Source of the DNA: Hymenobacter rigui
Lineage (GTDB): Bacteria; Bacteroidota; Bacteroidia; Cytophagales; Hymenobacteraceae
Direction of reading: 5' to 3'
Assembly: GCF_003944715.1 (NCBI RefSeq)
Contig: NZ_RWIT01000002.1
Span: forward strand, 124,001-188,000
DNA: 64,000 nucleotides
Shown here: positions 15,937 through 24,457 of the stretch, piece after piece
Position numbering within the stretch: position 1 is the first letter of the stretch
How the letters are laid out: the number at the start of each line of letters is the position of its first letter
Notes under the pieces: model-generated
Seen by the model: the letters and a program-made list of their open reading frames with translations, nothing else
Told to the model about the DNA's origin: nothing
The model's database searches: none
Made by a program: the position numbers and the translations under genes

Positions 15937-16527
15937 CTACTTCCCCAGCAGCTTGGCCACGTACTTGCCCACGATGTCGAACTCCAGGTTCACCTGGTGG
16001 CCGGGGTGCAGGTCCTGGAAGGTGGTGTGCTCGTAGGTGTACGGGATGATGGCTACGGAAAAGCCGTCGTCGGTGCTGTTGAAGCAGGTGAGGCTGGTGC
16101 CGTTGATGCAGATGGAGCCTTTTTCCACCGTTACGCGGCCGGGGCCGGGCGCGTGGCGGAAGCGGTACAGCCAGCTTCCGTTCTGGTCCTCCACCGACTC
16201 GCACTCGGCCGTGAGGTCCACGTGGCCCTGCACAATGTGGCCATCGAAGCGGCCGTTGGCCGCGAGGCACCGCTCCAGGTTCACGCGGCGGCCGGGCTGC
16301 CAGGCGTTCAGGTTGGTTTTCTGCAGCGTCTCGTCGATGGCCGTGACGACGTGGGTACCGGCCATGCCGTCCACGGCTACGACCGTCAGGCACACGCCGT
16401 CATGGGCCACGCTCTGGTCGATTTTTAGCTCCTGGGCAAAGCCCGACTGCACGGTAAAATGGATGTTGGTGCCTTCGCGGCGCACATCGGTGATGGTGCC
16501 AAGGGTTTCAATGATGCCGGTAAACAC
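15937..16527 (-). CDS. ribE: Riboflavin synthase, alpha chain
   Basis: A 196-residue enzyme that converts two 6,7-dimethyl-8-ribityllumazine molecules into riboflavin. It shows the two internal repeats of the family. The first opens FTGIIETLGTI with VAHDGVCLTVV, and the second has FDGHIVQGHVD and GSICINGTSLTC. The start is a GTG at 16527, giving the conserved N-terminal MFTGIIE. The frame stays open to 16620, but that part is encoded by an inverted repeat and is not family sequence. Confidence 0.93.
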   Translation of the reverse strand: MFTGIIETLGTITDVRREGTNIHFTVQSGFAQELKIDQSVAHDGVCLTVVAVDGMAGTHVVTAIDETLQKTNLNAWQPGRRVNLERCLAANGRFDGHIVQGHVDLTAECESVEDQNGSWLYRFRHAPGPGRVTVEKGSICINGTSLTCFNSTDDGFSVAIIPYTYEHTTFQDLHPGHQVNLEFDIVGKYVAKLLGK

Positions 16528-16530
16528 AGC

Positions 16531-16636
16531 TGTTGAATTATGAGTGATAAGTGATGAATGCTGAATTAACCCCTGAAGCCCGCCACAGTTTGCCGCCGGC
16601 CCCAATTCATAATTCAGCATTCAACTCTCAGAATTA
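16531..16636. repeat. Imperfect AT-rich inverted repeat upstream of ribE
   Basis: Segments around GATGAATGCTGAATTAA (left) and ATAATTCAGCATTCAAC (right) pair imperfectly around a GC-rich spacer. The element fills the gap between the sugar transferase gene and ribE and leaves an open frame into ribE. It resembles the AT-rich arms inside the E1 gene. Confidence 0.65.
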
Positions 16637-16640
16637 ATCC

Positions 16641-18056
16641 CTACTTACCCCGCCCCTCAATAATAATCTTGAGCGTGTAGAGCAGCACCCGAAAATCCAT
16701 AGCCAGGCTCATGTTTTCGATGTAGAGGATGTCGAATTTGAGGCGCTCCACCATTTGGGCCACAGTTTCGGCATAGCCGTATTTCACCTGGCCGAGGCTG
16801 GTGAGGCCGGGCCGCACGCGGTGCAGGTGGCGGTAATGGGGCGCAATCTGCACAATCTGGTCGATGAAGAAACGGCGTTCCGGGCGCGGCCCCACAATGC
16901 TCATATCGCCCTTGATGACGTTCCAGAACTGGGGCAGCTCATCGAGGCGCACCTTACGCATGAAGCGGCCCCAGGGCGTGATACGCGGGTCATGGTCGGA
17001 GCTGAGGGCGGGACCCTGTTTCTCGGCATCCGTGTACATGGAGCGGAACTTGTAGATACGGAACGGCTGCGCGTGCCGCCCGATGCGCTCCTGCGAGTAA
17101 AACACCGGCCCCGGCGACGACAGCTTCACCATAACGGCCGTAAAGGCATACACGGGCCAGGCCAGCAGCAGAAAAAGACAGGAGGCCACCACATCAATCA
17201 GGCGCTTGAGCACCCGCTGCCACACCGGCAGCAAATCCTGCTTGATTTCGATGAGCGGGGTACCAAATACGTGGCTCACCTTCACCGAGCCCAGCAGCAT
17301 CTGGTAGAGGTCGGGCAGGATGCTGATGCGGGCCGGCGTTCCTTCCAGCAGCGTCAGAATTTCCTCGATGGTACGGTGCTCCGAGGGCTCAATAGCAATA
17401 ATAACCTGCTCCACGTGCAGCGCCCGAATGAGGGCAGGCAGCTGCCGGAAAGTCCCTTGGGCGGGCAGCTCGGCCGCCAGGGTTTCGTCCACCACGTCGC
17501 CGAGGGGAGTAAAGCCCACCAGCTTCAGGCCCAGATGACGACCGGTGCGGCGCAGCTCGTGGTAAGTGTCGCGGGCCAGGGCCCCGGAGCCCACCAGCAG
17601 CGTGTTGAAGCTGATGACGCCGCCGCGCACCAGCCGCTGCACGCTGCTCACGGCCCAGAGCCGCAGCACTGCCGTAATGCTGAAATGCAGCAGGAAATAC
17701 GCCGATATGGTTTTGTAGTAGCTACGGTAGTTCTGCACCCCCTGGTCGTCGAGCAGCAGCACGAAGAAAATCAGGATGGCTCCCAGAATGGAAACCCGCC
17801 CCAGCCGGATCAGCTCCGCCAGGCGCGACTTCCGAAAAATGTCGTTGTACTCGCCTAACAGGGCGTACAGGCCCGTCCAGAAGGCGGCAATCATCAGGGC
17901 CGAGCCGGTGAGGAAAGCCGCGTCGGCGGCGAAATGGTACTCCCCCGTTATTTCACGCAGCAGGTACTTGCGCAGCAGAAAAAAACATACCCACGCCAAC
18001 AGGGCCGCGCCAAAGTCGGCGGCTATCAGCTTCAGTTTTTGGAGAGTACGAATCAA
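16641..18056 (-). CDS. Polyprenyl-phosphate sugar-1-phosphate transferase (WcaJ/WbaP-type)
   Basis: A 471-residue membrane enzyme that should start exopolysaccharide or lipid-linked glycan synthesis by placing a sugar-1-phosphate on undecaprenyl phosphate. Four N-terminal helices (about 10-140) are followed by a nucleotide-binding-like domain (FNTLLVGSGALARDT, about 150-260). The catalytic domain (about 280-471) has KRLIDVVAS, YKFRSMYTDA, KVRLDELPQFWNVIKGDMS and VGPRPE. No other glycan genes sit beside it, so the product cannot be inferred from context. Confidence 0.92.
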   Translation of the reverse strand: MIRTLQKLKLIAADFGAALLAWVCFFLLRKYLLREITGEYHFAADAAFLTGSALMIAAFWTGLYALLGEYNDIFRKSRLAELIRLGRVSILGAILIFFVLLLDDQGVQNYRSYYKTISAYFLLHFSITAVLRLWAVSSVQRLVRGGVISFNTLLVGSGALARDTYHELRRTGRHLGLKLVGFTPLGDVVDETLAAELPAQGTFRQLPALIRALHVEQVIIAIEPSEHRTIEEILTLLEGTPARISILPDLYQMLLGSVKVSHVFGTPLIEIKQDLLPVWQRVLKRLIDVVASCLFLLLAWPVYAFTAVMVKLSSPGPVFYSQERIGRHAQPFRIYKFRSMYTDAEKQGPALSSDHDPRITPWGRFMRKVRLDELPQFWNVIKGDMSIVGPRPERRFFIDQIVQIAPHYRHLHRVRPGLTSLGQVKYGYAETVAQMVERLKFDILYIENMSLAMDFRVLLYTLKIIIEGRGK

Positions 18057-18260
18057 GAGCGAGAGAACTAGCCGGCCGGGCCGGCATCAGGGGTAATTTT
18101 GTGAGCCCGGCACCGTAGTTTTGCGCGTTGGGCAGGCTCCGCAAGCCCTTTCGGGCCCTTCCGGGAAACAGCGCAAAGGTAGAAAAACCCCGCAATCCGG
18201 CAGGAAGTACTCGCCTGGGGTTCCTGCGTCAGCTTCATTTTCTCTTACCTTTCCACCACT

Positions 18261-18920
18261 ATGCACGCTGATACCTACCGCCACCGAGGAATGCGCCGCG
18301 CCCTGGTGGAGGAATTGCGCCGTAAGGGTATCCGCGACGAGCGGGTGCTGGCGGCCATTGGGCTGGTGCCGCGCCATTTGTTCTTCGATACCGCCTTTCA
18401 GCCCCACGCCTATCAGGATAAGGCTTTTCCCATCGGCGAAGGCCAGACCATTTCGCAGCCGTACACGGTAGCCTACCAGACGGAGCTGCTGCAGCTCCGC
18501 CCCACCGACCGGGTGCTGGAAATTGGGACGGGCTCGGGCTACCAGTGCTGCGTGCTGCTGGAGCTCACGCCGCACGTGTTCAGCATTGAGTACAATAAAG
18601 TGCTGTTTGAGCGCACGGCCCGCCGACTGGCCAGTATGGGCCGCGCTCCGCATCTGTTCTGCGGGGATGGGTCGATGGGGCTGCCGCAGTATGCTCCGTT
18701 TGATAAGATACTGGTAACGGCTGGGGCGCCCGTGCTGCCTCGCCCCCTGCTGCGCCAGCTGCGCGTAGGCGGCTCCCTGATTATTCCGGTAGGCGACGAG
18801 AACAGCCAGCGCATGATGCGGGTGGTGCGGGAGAGCGAAGAGGAATTTTCCAGGCAGGAGCTGGAAGAGTTCCGGTTTGTACCACTGTTGGGCCAGGCCG
18901 GCTGGGGCCAGCCGGGGTAG
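18261..18920 (+). CDS. pcm: Protein-L-isoaspartate O-methyltransferase
   Basis: A 219-residue S-adenosylmethionine-dependent enzyme that methylates L-isoaspartyl residues and so starts repair of aged proteins. The SAM motif is VLEIGTGSGYQCCVL (about residues 78-92), preceded by IGEGQTISQPYTVAYQTELL, which is diagnostic. Motifs post I to III (IEYNKVLFERTARRL, ILVTAGAP, LRVGGSLIIPVG) are present. It is transcribed divergently from the sugar transferase. Confidence 0.93.
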   Translation: MHADTYRHRGMRRALVEELRRKGIRDERVLAAIGLVPRHLFFDTAFQPHAYQDKAFPIGEGQTISQPYTVAYQTELLQLRPTDRVLEIGTGSGYQCCVLLELTPHVFSIEYNKVLFERTARRLASMGRAPHLFCGDGSMGLPQYAPFDKILVTAGAPVLPRPLLRQLRVGGSLIIPVGDENSQRMMRVVRESEEEFSRQELEEFRFVPLLGQAGWGQPG

Positions 18921-19082
18921 CAGCTCCCTTGGTGAGCCTGCACTTCCGGCAACAGCAAAAAACCACGAAGGTCAGCCCGTGGGGCAAGCAGGCATCGTAT
19001 CTTGCTGAGGCATGGGCTACTGCTTCCGAATCTGTTCAGGGGCAGGTCCCGCTGTTTCGCCTCTTTCACCACGTCTGCTTTT

Positions 19083-21248
19083 ATGCTGAGAAAACTACTC
19101 GCGCTGGCTACGCTGGCCACAGGCCTGCTATGCGGCCCCGCTGCCGACGCGCAGCAACCCAACCGCCCCGACCCGCACCCGCTGCACCGCACCGGCTACC
19201 GCTGCGCCTTCGACAGCGCCCAGCAGGCCGAGTTTGCCCGCAACCCCGCCGCTGAGCGGGAGTACCGCGCCTTCCTGCAGTCGGTGGGGGCCATGAGCAG
19301 CACCGACCGGGCCCGGCTGCTGGCCCAGCCCGACGTGACGATTCCGGTGGTGGTGCACATTGTGCATACCGGCGGGGCCAACAACATTACTGATGTCCAG
19401 GTGCAGGATGCCATCCGGATTCTGAACCAGGACTTCAGCAAAACCAACCCCGACACGGCCGACGTTATCCGGGACTTTCAGCCAATTTATGCCAACGTGG
19501 GCTTCCGCTTCCGGCTGGCCCGGCTGGACCCCAACGGCAACTGCACCACCGGCATCACGCGCACCTACTCAGCGCAAACTACCGTGGGCGACAATACCAT
19601 CAAGAACGTGATTCGCTGGGACCCGAACCGCTACCTCAACATCTGGGTATCCGACAACGCCAACGGCGCGGGCGGCTATGCGTTCCTGCCCTGCCCCGGC
19701 ACCAGCCTCGATGGCATCGTTATCCGGAACGCCCAGTTCGGGGGCGTGGGGCGCTCCTGCGGCTCCAACTTCTGCCGCCGCTCCCTTACCCATGAAGTGG
19801 GGCACTACTTCGGGCTGCCGCATACCTGGGGCAACTCCAACAACGTGGGCCTGCCCAGCAACTGCAACGTTGACGATGGTATTGCCGATACACCCAACAC
19901 CAGCGGCAGCAGTCAGGACTGCAACCTGAGCTTCGCGCCCTGCGGCGTACTGGCCAACGTGCAGAACTACATGGATTACGCCAGCTGCTCGCGCATGTTC
20001 ACGGAGGGCCAGAAGGCCGTGATGCGGGCCTCCCTCACGCGCACCTGCCGCAGCACCCTGGTATCGGCTACCAACCTGCGGGCCACGGGCACCAACGACG
20101 GCTACTCGGCCCCGGCCTGCGCCCCGGTTATTGCGTTTCGCCCTTCGTTACAGACCATTTGTGAAGGCGCCACCGTTACGTTCACCGATTACTCCTACAA
20201 CTTCACCTACAACGCGGCCACTACGCAGTACAGCTGGTCGTTTCCGGGTGGGCAGCCGGCCACTTCCACGGCCCGTACTCCCACGGTTACCTACCCTACG
20301 GCCGGTATCTACAGCGTCACGCTCACTATCACCACCCCCGACGGCAGTGCCAGCCAAACCCAGCAGAGTCTGATTCAGGTGTCGGGGTCCGGGGCGAGTG
20401 CCGGGCTGCAGGCTCCGGTGGTGGAGTCGTTTGAGAATCCGAACTTTCCGGAAAATGAAGCGGCCCCATCACTGCGCAACTGGCAGAGCACTACTTCCGG
20501 CACCTCGTTCTACAAGTGGGAGCGGCAAACGGGCGCCGTGGCCAGCAACGGAGCAGCCTATCTGATGGTGCGCACGCCCATCATCACCAGCGGAACCATC
20601 AGCACGCTACTTTCGCCCAGTATTAACCTGGCGGCCGTACCAACGGGCGTGCAGATGTTCTTCGACCGGGCGTATGGGCTACGCTCCGGGGCCGAAACCG
20701 ACCAGCTCCAGGTGGCCTATTCCGTGAACTGCGGCACTACCTGGACCCCGCTCATCACCTACACCGCCAGCCAGCTGAACACCCAGGGCAGCCAGCGCTT
20801 CGGCGGGTACGCCCCCGATTCAATCAGCGACTGGCGGCGACTGTCGGTGCCGCTGCCGGGCTCGGTGCAGGGCAGCTCCCGGCTGCAGCTGCGCTTCCAG
20901 TTGACCAGCGGGGGCGGCAACAACTTCTATTTTGACAACGTGCGGGTGGGCACCTCGGCCGTTACGGCTACCCGCCCCGCCGACCCGGCGCAGCACCAGA
21001 TCAGCGTAGCCCCCAACCCACTCACCGACGAAACCACCGTGCGCTTCACCCTGGCGGCCCCGGCCGCCGTGCAGCTGCGGGTACTGGATGTGCTGGGCCG
21101 GGAGGTGCTGCGGGCTTCGGAACGCCGCTACCCCGCTGGCACTTTCGCCCTGCCCCTGGCGGGGGCGGCTCGGCTGCCGGCCGGGGTGTACGTGGGGCAG
21201 CTCACCGTGGGGCAGCAGCCGTACAACCTGCGCGTAGTGGTGCGGTAG
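19083..21248 (+). CDS. Secreted M43-family zinc metalloprotease with PKD domain and T9SS tail
   Basis: A 721-residue extracellular protease of the cytophagalysin/pappalysin family. It has a signal peptide (MLRKLLALATLATGLLCGPAADA), a pro-region, and a metzincin catalytic domain with HEVGHYFGLPH (237-247) and a Met-turn NYMDY (295-299). A PKD domain follows (about 355-455), then a jelly-roll-like domain (about 470-640) and a type A T9SS sorting tail (about 645-721: SVAPNPLTDETTVRF, AGVYVGQLTVG). It is probably exported through the type IX system to digest proteins outside the cell. The ATG at 19083 is chosen to give a proper signal peptide. Confidence 0.9.
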   Translation: MLRKLLALATLATGLLCGPAADAQQPNRPDPHPLHRTGYRCAFDSAQQAEFARNPAAEREYRAFLQSVGAMSSTDRARLLAQPDVTIPVVVHIVHTGGANNITDVQVQDAIRILNQDFSKTNPDTADVIRDFQPIYANVGFRFRLARLDPNGNCTTGITRTYSAQTTVGDNTIKNVIRWDPNRYLNIWVSDNANGAGGYAFLPCPGTSLDGIVIRNAQFGGVGRSCGSNFCRRSLTHEVGHYFGLPHTWGNSNNVGLPSNCNVDDGIADTPNTSGSSQDCNLSFAPCGVLANVQNYMDYASCSRMFTEGQKAVMRASLTRTCRSTLVSATNLRATGTNDGYSAPACAPVIAFRPSLQTICEGATVTFTDYSYNFTYNAATTQYSWSFPGGQPATSTARTPTVTYPTAGIYSVTLTITTPDGSASQTQQSLIQVSGSGASAGLQAPVVESFENPNFPENEAAPSLRNWQSTTSGTSFYKWERQTGAVASNGAAYLMVRTPIITSGTISTLLSPSINLAAVPTGVQMFFDRAYGLRSGAETDQLQVAYSVNCGTTWTPLITYTASQLNTQGSQRFGGYAPDSISDWRRLSVPLPGSVQGSSRLQLRFQLTSGGGNNFYFDNVRVGTSAVTATRPADPAQHQISVAPNPLTDETTVRFTLAAPAAVQLRVLDVLGREVLRASERRYPAGTFALPLAGAARLPAGVYVGQLTVGQQPYNLRVVVR

Positions 21249-21273
21249 CCTTCCTCTCGCCAACGTATCAGCT

Positions 21274-21309
21274 AAGCCCTGCTTTCTACCCTGGAAGCAG
21301 GGCTTTTTT
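21274..21309 (+). terminator. Rho-independent terminator after the M43 protease gene
   Basis: The stem AAGCCCTGCTTT / GGAAGCAGGGCTT with a short loop is followed directly by a run of six T residues, a textbook terminator for the protease transcript. Confidence 0.88.
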
Positions 21310-21341
21310 GCGCCGGTAGCCCGTAAATCAGCGGCGTGGGC

Positions 21342-21349
21342 TACCTTTG
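21342..21349 (+). promoter_or_regulatory. Putative -7 box (TACCTTTG) before the thioesterase gene
   Basis: TACCTTTG, an exact TAnnTTTG match, lies 32 bases before the ATG at 21382 and just after the upstream terminator, a plausible position for the thioesterase promoter. No well-spaced -33 TTG is seen. Confidence 0.45.
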
Positions 21350-21381
21350 CACTCTGTAATTTCTGACCCTGACCACAGCCC

Positions 21382-21909
21382 ATGCTGCGTAAACAAAAGT
21401 CCGTAAAAGACTCCTTCGTGCGAATGACGGAGCTGGTTCTGCCCAACGATACCAACACGCTCAACAATCTGATGGGGGGCCGCATGATGCACCTGATGGA
21501 CGTATGCGCGGCTATTTCGGCCCAGCGCCACTCCAACCGTATTGTGGTAACGGCTTCTGTGGATAACGTGTCGTTTCGGGAAGGCATCAAGCTGGGCAGC
21601 GTGGTAACGCTGGAATCCCAGGTGACGCGCTCCTTCAGCTCCAGCATGGAAGTGCACATCAACGTATGGGCCGAAGACATTCCCAGCGGCACTAAAATCA
21701 AGAGCAACGAGGCCTTCCTCACCTTTGTGGCCGTGGACCAGTCGGGCCGGCCGATTGATGTGCCGGAGGCCACGCCCGAAACGCCCGAGGAGGTAGCCCT
21801 GTACGATGGTGCCCTGCGCCGCCGCCAGTTGCGGCTGGTACTGGGCGGCCGTATGGCTCCGCACGAGGCGACTGAGCTCAAGGCGCTGTTCGGGGAGCTG
21901 GAACAATAA
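21382..21909 (+). CDS. Acyl-CoA thioesterase (hotdog fold, YciA/BFIT-like)
   Basis: A 175-residue hotdog-fold protein that likely hydrolyses acyl-CoA thioesters. Typical segments are LPNDTNTLNNLMGGRMMHLMD (catalytic Asn/Asp region, about residues 18-38), VVTASVDNVSFREGIKLGSVV and SSSMEVHINVWAED. The C-terminal ~35 residues (LRRRQLRLVLGGRM) are a common helical extension. Chain-length preference cannot be read from the sequence. It has its own promoter-like element upstream. Confidence 0.88.
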   Translation: MLRKQKSVKDSFVRMTELVLPNDTNTLNNLMGGRMMHLMDVCAAISAQRHSNRIVVTASVDNVSFREGIKLGSVVTLESQVTRSFSSSMEVHINVWAEDIPSGTKIKSNEAFLTFVAVDQSGRPIDVPEATPETPEEVALYDGALRRRQLRLVLGGRMAPHEATELKALFGELEQ

Positions 21910-22006
21910 CGATTCTGGCTTTTGCCAGTCGGTCAAGAAGTGCTACCGCCAGCCGTTCACCCGTAGTTTCCTCCGCTCTTTTCGCCATTTGCTGCTTCCG
22001 GCTTCT

Positions 22007-22831
22007 ATGGATACTGCTGCCAACCTTGCTTTTTTTCAGAACTTCTACACCGGCGCGGCCCTCTACGTAGTTGCCGAACCGGCCGCCTCTGCCCCGTTGC
22101 CGGCTCCCGGCCCGCCGGAGCCCGCAGCGGCTGCAGCTTCTGCGGTGACTCCGGTACCAACACCGCAGAAGCCGCAACCCACTCCAGCACCGGCACCCAT
22201 TGCCGCAGCCCCAAAGCCGCAGTCCGCGCCTGTGCCCGTTCAGCCGCCCGTACCACCCATAGTGGCTATGCCCCCCGCAGTTGCTCCAGCACCGGCCGCT
22301 GTTCCGGTGGCTCAGCCGACTCCGCCACAACCGGCGCAGCCACTGGGTACCCTACCACTGGCCAGCCTGCCAGCGGCGGCACAGGCTCCGGCCGGCCGGG
22401 TGCAGCCTACGCCCACCGAGTCGCCGGTGGCCCACATTCCGTTCAGTACCCTGGGCAGCAACCCGCATGGGTTGGTTATTCTGGTACGCATGCCAGCGGA
22501 GCAGTTCCGCAAGCTGCCCCGCAACGTGTTCCTCAATAACCTGCTCAAGGCCCTGCGCCTGGTGATGGAGGACGTGGTGCTGGTGAATGTGGAACACGAA
22601 AAATACCCGGTGGCCCTGTGCAGCCTGCGCCGTGAGCTGACGGCCAGGCAATTCCTGGCTTTCGGCAAGAACCTGCTCGATGTGGCTGTGTACACCACCC
22701 AACCCTATGAGCCCGTACTCCTCTACGGCGATACGGCCTTCCTCGGAGCCGGCGAAATTGACATGCTGGAGTACGATGCCGGCCGCAAAAAACAGCTCTG
22801 GCAAGCCGTTCAGCGGATGTTTCTGAGTTAA
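22007..22831 (+). CDS. Hypothetical protein with long Pro/Ala linker
   Basis: A 274-residue protein of unknown function. A short N-terminal segment (MDTAANLAFFQNFYTGAALYVV) is followed by a low-complexity Pro/Ala/Gln linker from about residue 27 to 145. A compact C-terminal domain (about 150-274) contains HGLVILVRMPAEQFRKLPRN, EDVVLVNVEHEKYPV and LLYGDTAFLGAGEIDMLEYD. There is no signal peptide, so it is likely cytoplasmic. The ATG at 22007 is chosen because upstream codons overlap the thioesterase gene. Confidence 0.75.
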   Translation: MDTAANLAFFQNFYTGAALYVVAEPAASAPLPAPGPPEPAAAAASAVTPVPTPQKPQPTPAPAPIAAAPKPQSAPVPVQPPVPPIVAMPPAVAPAPAAVPVAQPTPPQPAQPLGTLPLASLPAAAQAPAGRVQPTPTESPVAHIPFSTLGSNPHGLVILVRMPAEQFRKLPRNVFLNNLLKALRLVMEDVVLVNVEHEKYPVALCSLRRELTARQFLAFGKNLLDVAVYTTQPYEPVLLYGDTAFLGAGEIDMLEYDAGRKKQLWQAVQRMFLS

Positions 22832-22921
22832 AAGTACCCTTCCGCTCTTTTCCTTTTACACTACCTATTGTATTCCAGCGCCATTGTGTCTGGCTCTGAC
22901 TAGCATCCAATTTCTTCCTTT

Positions 22922-24382
22922 ATGAATAAACTTGTTACTCAATGTTTGCTCTACTGTATGCCCATTGCGGCTGCAGCACAGCAAGGCCCATTACCTGTTA
23001 CCATCCAGACTGGGGCCACCGTCACCTTACCTGCTGGCGCGAATCCCAGCGCCGTGGCTGTGGCGGACTTCAACCAAGACCGGCGGCCCGATGTGGCCGT
23101 GTGCGAGAAAGGGCCGGGCGTGGCGGCTATTTATCTGCAGTCGGCCACCGGCACGTTTCCCGCGGTGCTGCGCACCTATCCGCTGGGCACGGCTCCCACC
23201 GGGTTGGTGGCCGTGCGCCTAGATAATGACCCCAACCGGCCCTTCGCCGACCTGGTCGGCCTCAGCGGCCCTAGCAACCGCTGGACGCTGCTACGCAACG
23301 ACCTGAACGGCCAGGCCACTTTCTCCCCGCCCATTATCGCGCCGCCCGCCTTCGGCAGCGGCGGCTGCCTGAGCAATGCCCCTCAATTGCTGGCCCGCTA
23401 CATCGACTCGGACAGCTACCCGGACCTGGCCTATACCTACGATGGCAGCCCCTGCACCATTCCGGATTTCCGGGTTGAATATCAAGCTTACAAAGGGCCC
23501 AACACGCTCAGTCGTCGGTATGGGTTCACTACCCGTTACTTTACCCCCTCTGGTATCAGTACCGCCGACTTTGACCAAGATGGCTTAACGGATGTGGTAA
23601 CGGCCGACCCGGCCAATAACCGCTTCTGGATGGCCTACGCGACGGGTGACATTACCTATCCCACCTGGAACGGCGACTACTACAATTTCTCCAGTTTGGG
23701 AACCCGCCCCACCCAAGTAGCCGCTGCCGACGTGAACCGGGACTCCCGCCCCGACGTGGCCGTGGCTAACTCCGGCAGCAACGAGGTGACCGTCTTCCTG
23801 AACGTGGGTTATGGTCGATTCGGCTCGGAAACAGCTTATTCCCTGTCCGGCTCCCCGCGCCGGCTGCTGCTGCAGGACCTCAACAACGACTATCTCCCTG
23901 AACTGCTGGTCCTCACGGCCGATAACAAGCTGCAGATCTTCCAGCATACCACCCAGCCGGGAGTAGCCCGCTATGGTACTCCGCTGGTGCTGTCCACCGG
24001 CCCCGACCCCGTCACGCTCGACCTGGGGGATGTAAATGGGGACGGTATCCAGGACCTAGTGGTGGCCTGCGCCGGCGACAACACCGTGCGCACCTACCTG
24101 AATACCAGCCTGACCACCGTCACCGCTACGGCCAGTGGCCGTTTATCGGGCCTTGAGGTCTACCCAAATCCCGCCCGGGAGCAGCTGGTTATCCGCGGCA
24201 CTGGCGCCGACAATGAGTTGCTGCAGGCTACGCTACTGGACGGCACAGGCAGGGTAGTCAAAGCGGTACCCCTACCCGCGCAGCACCGCACCTTCCCGGT
24301 CGCCGACTTACCCCGGGGCCTATACCTGCTGCGCCTGTCAAGCGCGCAGGGCACTACTACCCGACGGGTGGTACTGGAATAA
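22922..24382 (+). CDS. Secreted FG-GAP/VCBS-repeat protein with T9SS sorting tail
   Basis: A 486-residue exported protein. After a short signal peptide it carries repeated FG-GAP/VCBS units of a beta-propeller, seen as VAVADFNQDRRPDVAVCEKG, ISTADFDQDGLTDVVTA, VAAADVNRDSRPDVAVANSG and LGDVNGDGIQDLVVAC. The Asp-rich loops should bind calcium. The last ~75 residues form a type A T9SS tail (LEVYPNPAREQLVIRG, RGLYLLRLSS). Propellers of this type mediate adhesion or ligand binding at the cell surface. It is convergent with the TlpA cluster across a strong terminator. Confidence 0.88.
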   Translation: MNKLVTQCLLYCMPIAAAAQQGPLPVTIQTGATVTLPAGANPSAVAVADFNQDRRPDVAVCEKGPGVAAIYLQSATGTFPAVLRTYPLGTAPTGLVAVRLDNDPNRPFADLVGLSGPSNRWTLLRNDLNGQATFSPPIIAPPAFGSGGCLSNAPQLLARYIDSDSYPDLAYTYDGSPCTIPDFRVEYQAYKGPNTLSRRYGFTTRYFTPSGISTADFDQDGLTDVVTADPANNRFWMAYATGDITYPTWNGDYYNFSSLGTRPTQVAAADVNRDSRPDVAVANSGSNEVTVFLNVGYGRFGSETAYSLSGSPRRLLLQDLNNDYLPELLVLTADNKLQIFQHTTQPGVARYGTPLVLSTGPDPVTLDLGDVNGDGIQDLVVACAGDNTVRTYLNTSLTTVTATASGRLSGLEVYPNPAREQLVIRGTGADNELLQATLLDGTGRVVKAVPLPAQHRTFPVADLPRGLYLLRLSSAQGTTTRRVVLE

Positions 24383-24397
24383 AATCATGCTTTCCAC

Positions 24398-24443
24398 TAA
24401 AATCAAACAGCCGGCCCTTCAAAGGGCCGGCTGTTTGATTTTA
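24398..24443. terminator. Bidirectional terminator, perfect 22-bp stem
   Basis: Perfectly paired arms at 24398-24419 and 24422-24443 (core AAACAGCCGGCCCTT) with a 2-base loop lie between convergent genes. AT-rich outer ends give a T-run on both strands. Confidence 0.92.
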
Positions 24444-24457
24444 TACAACTGACAACG

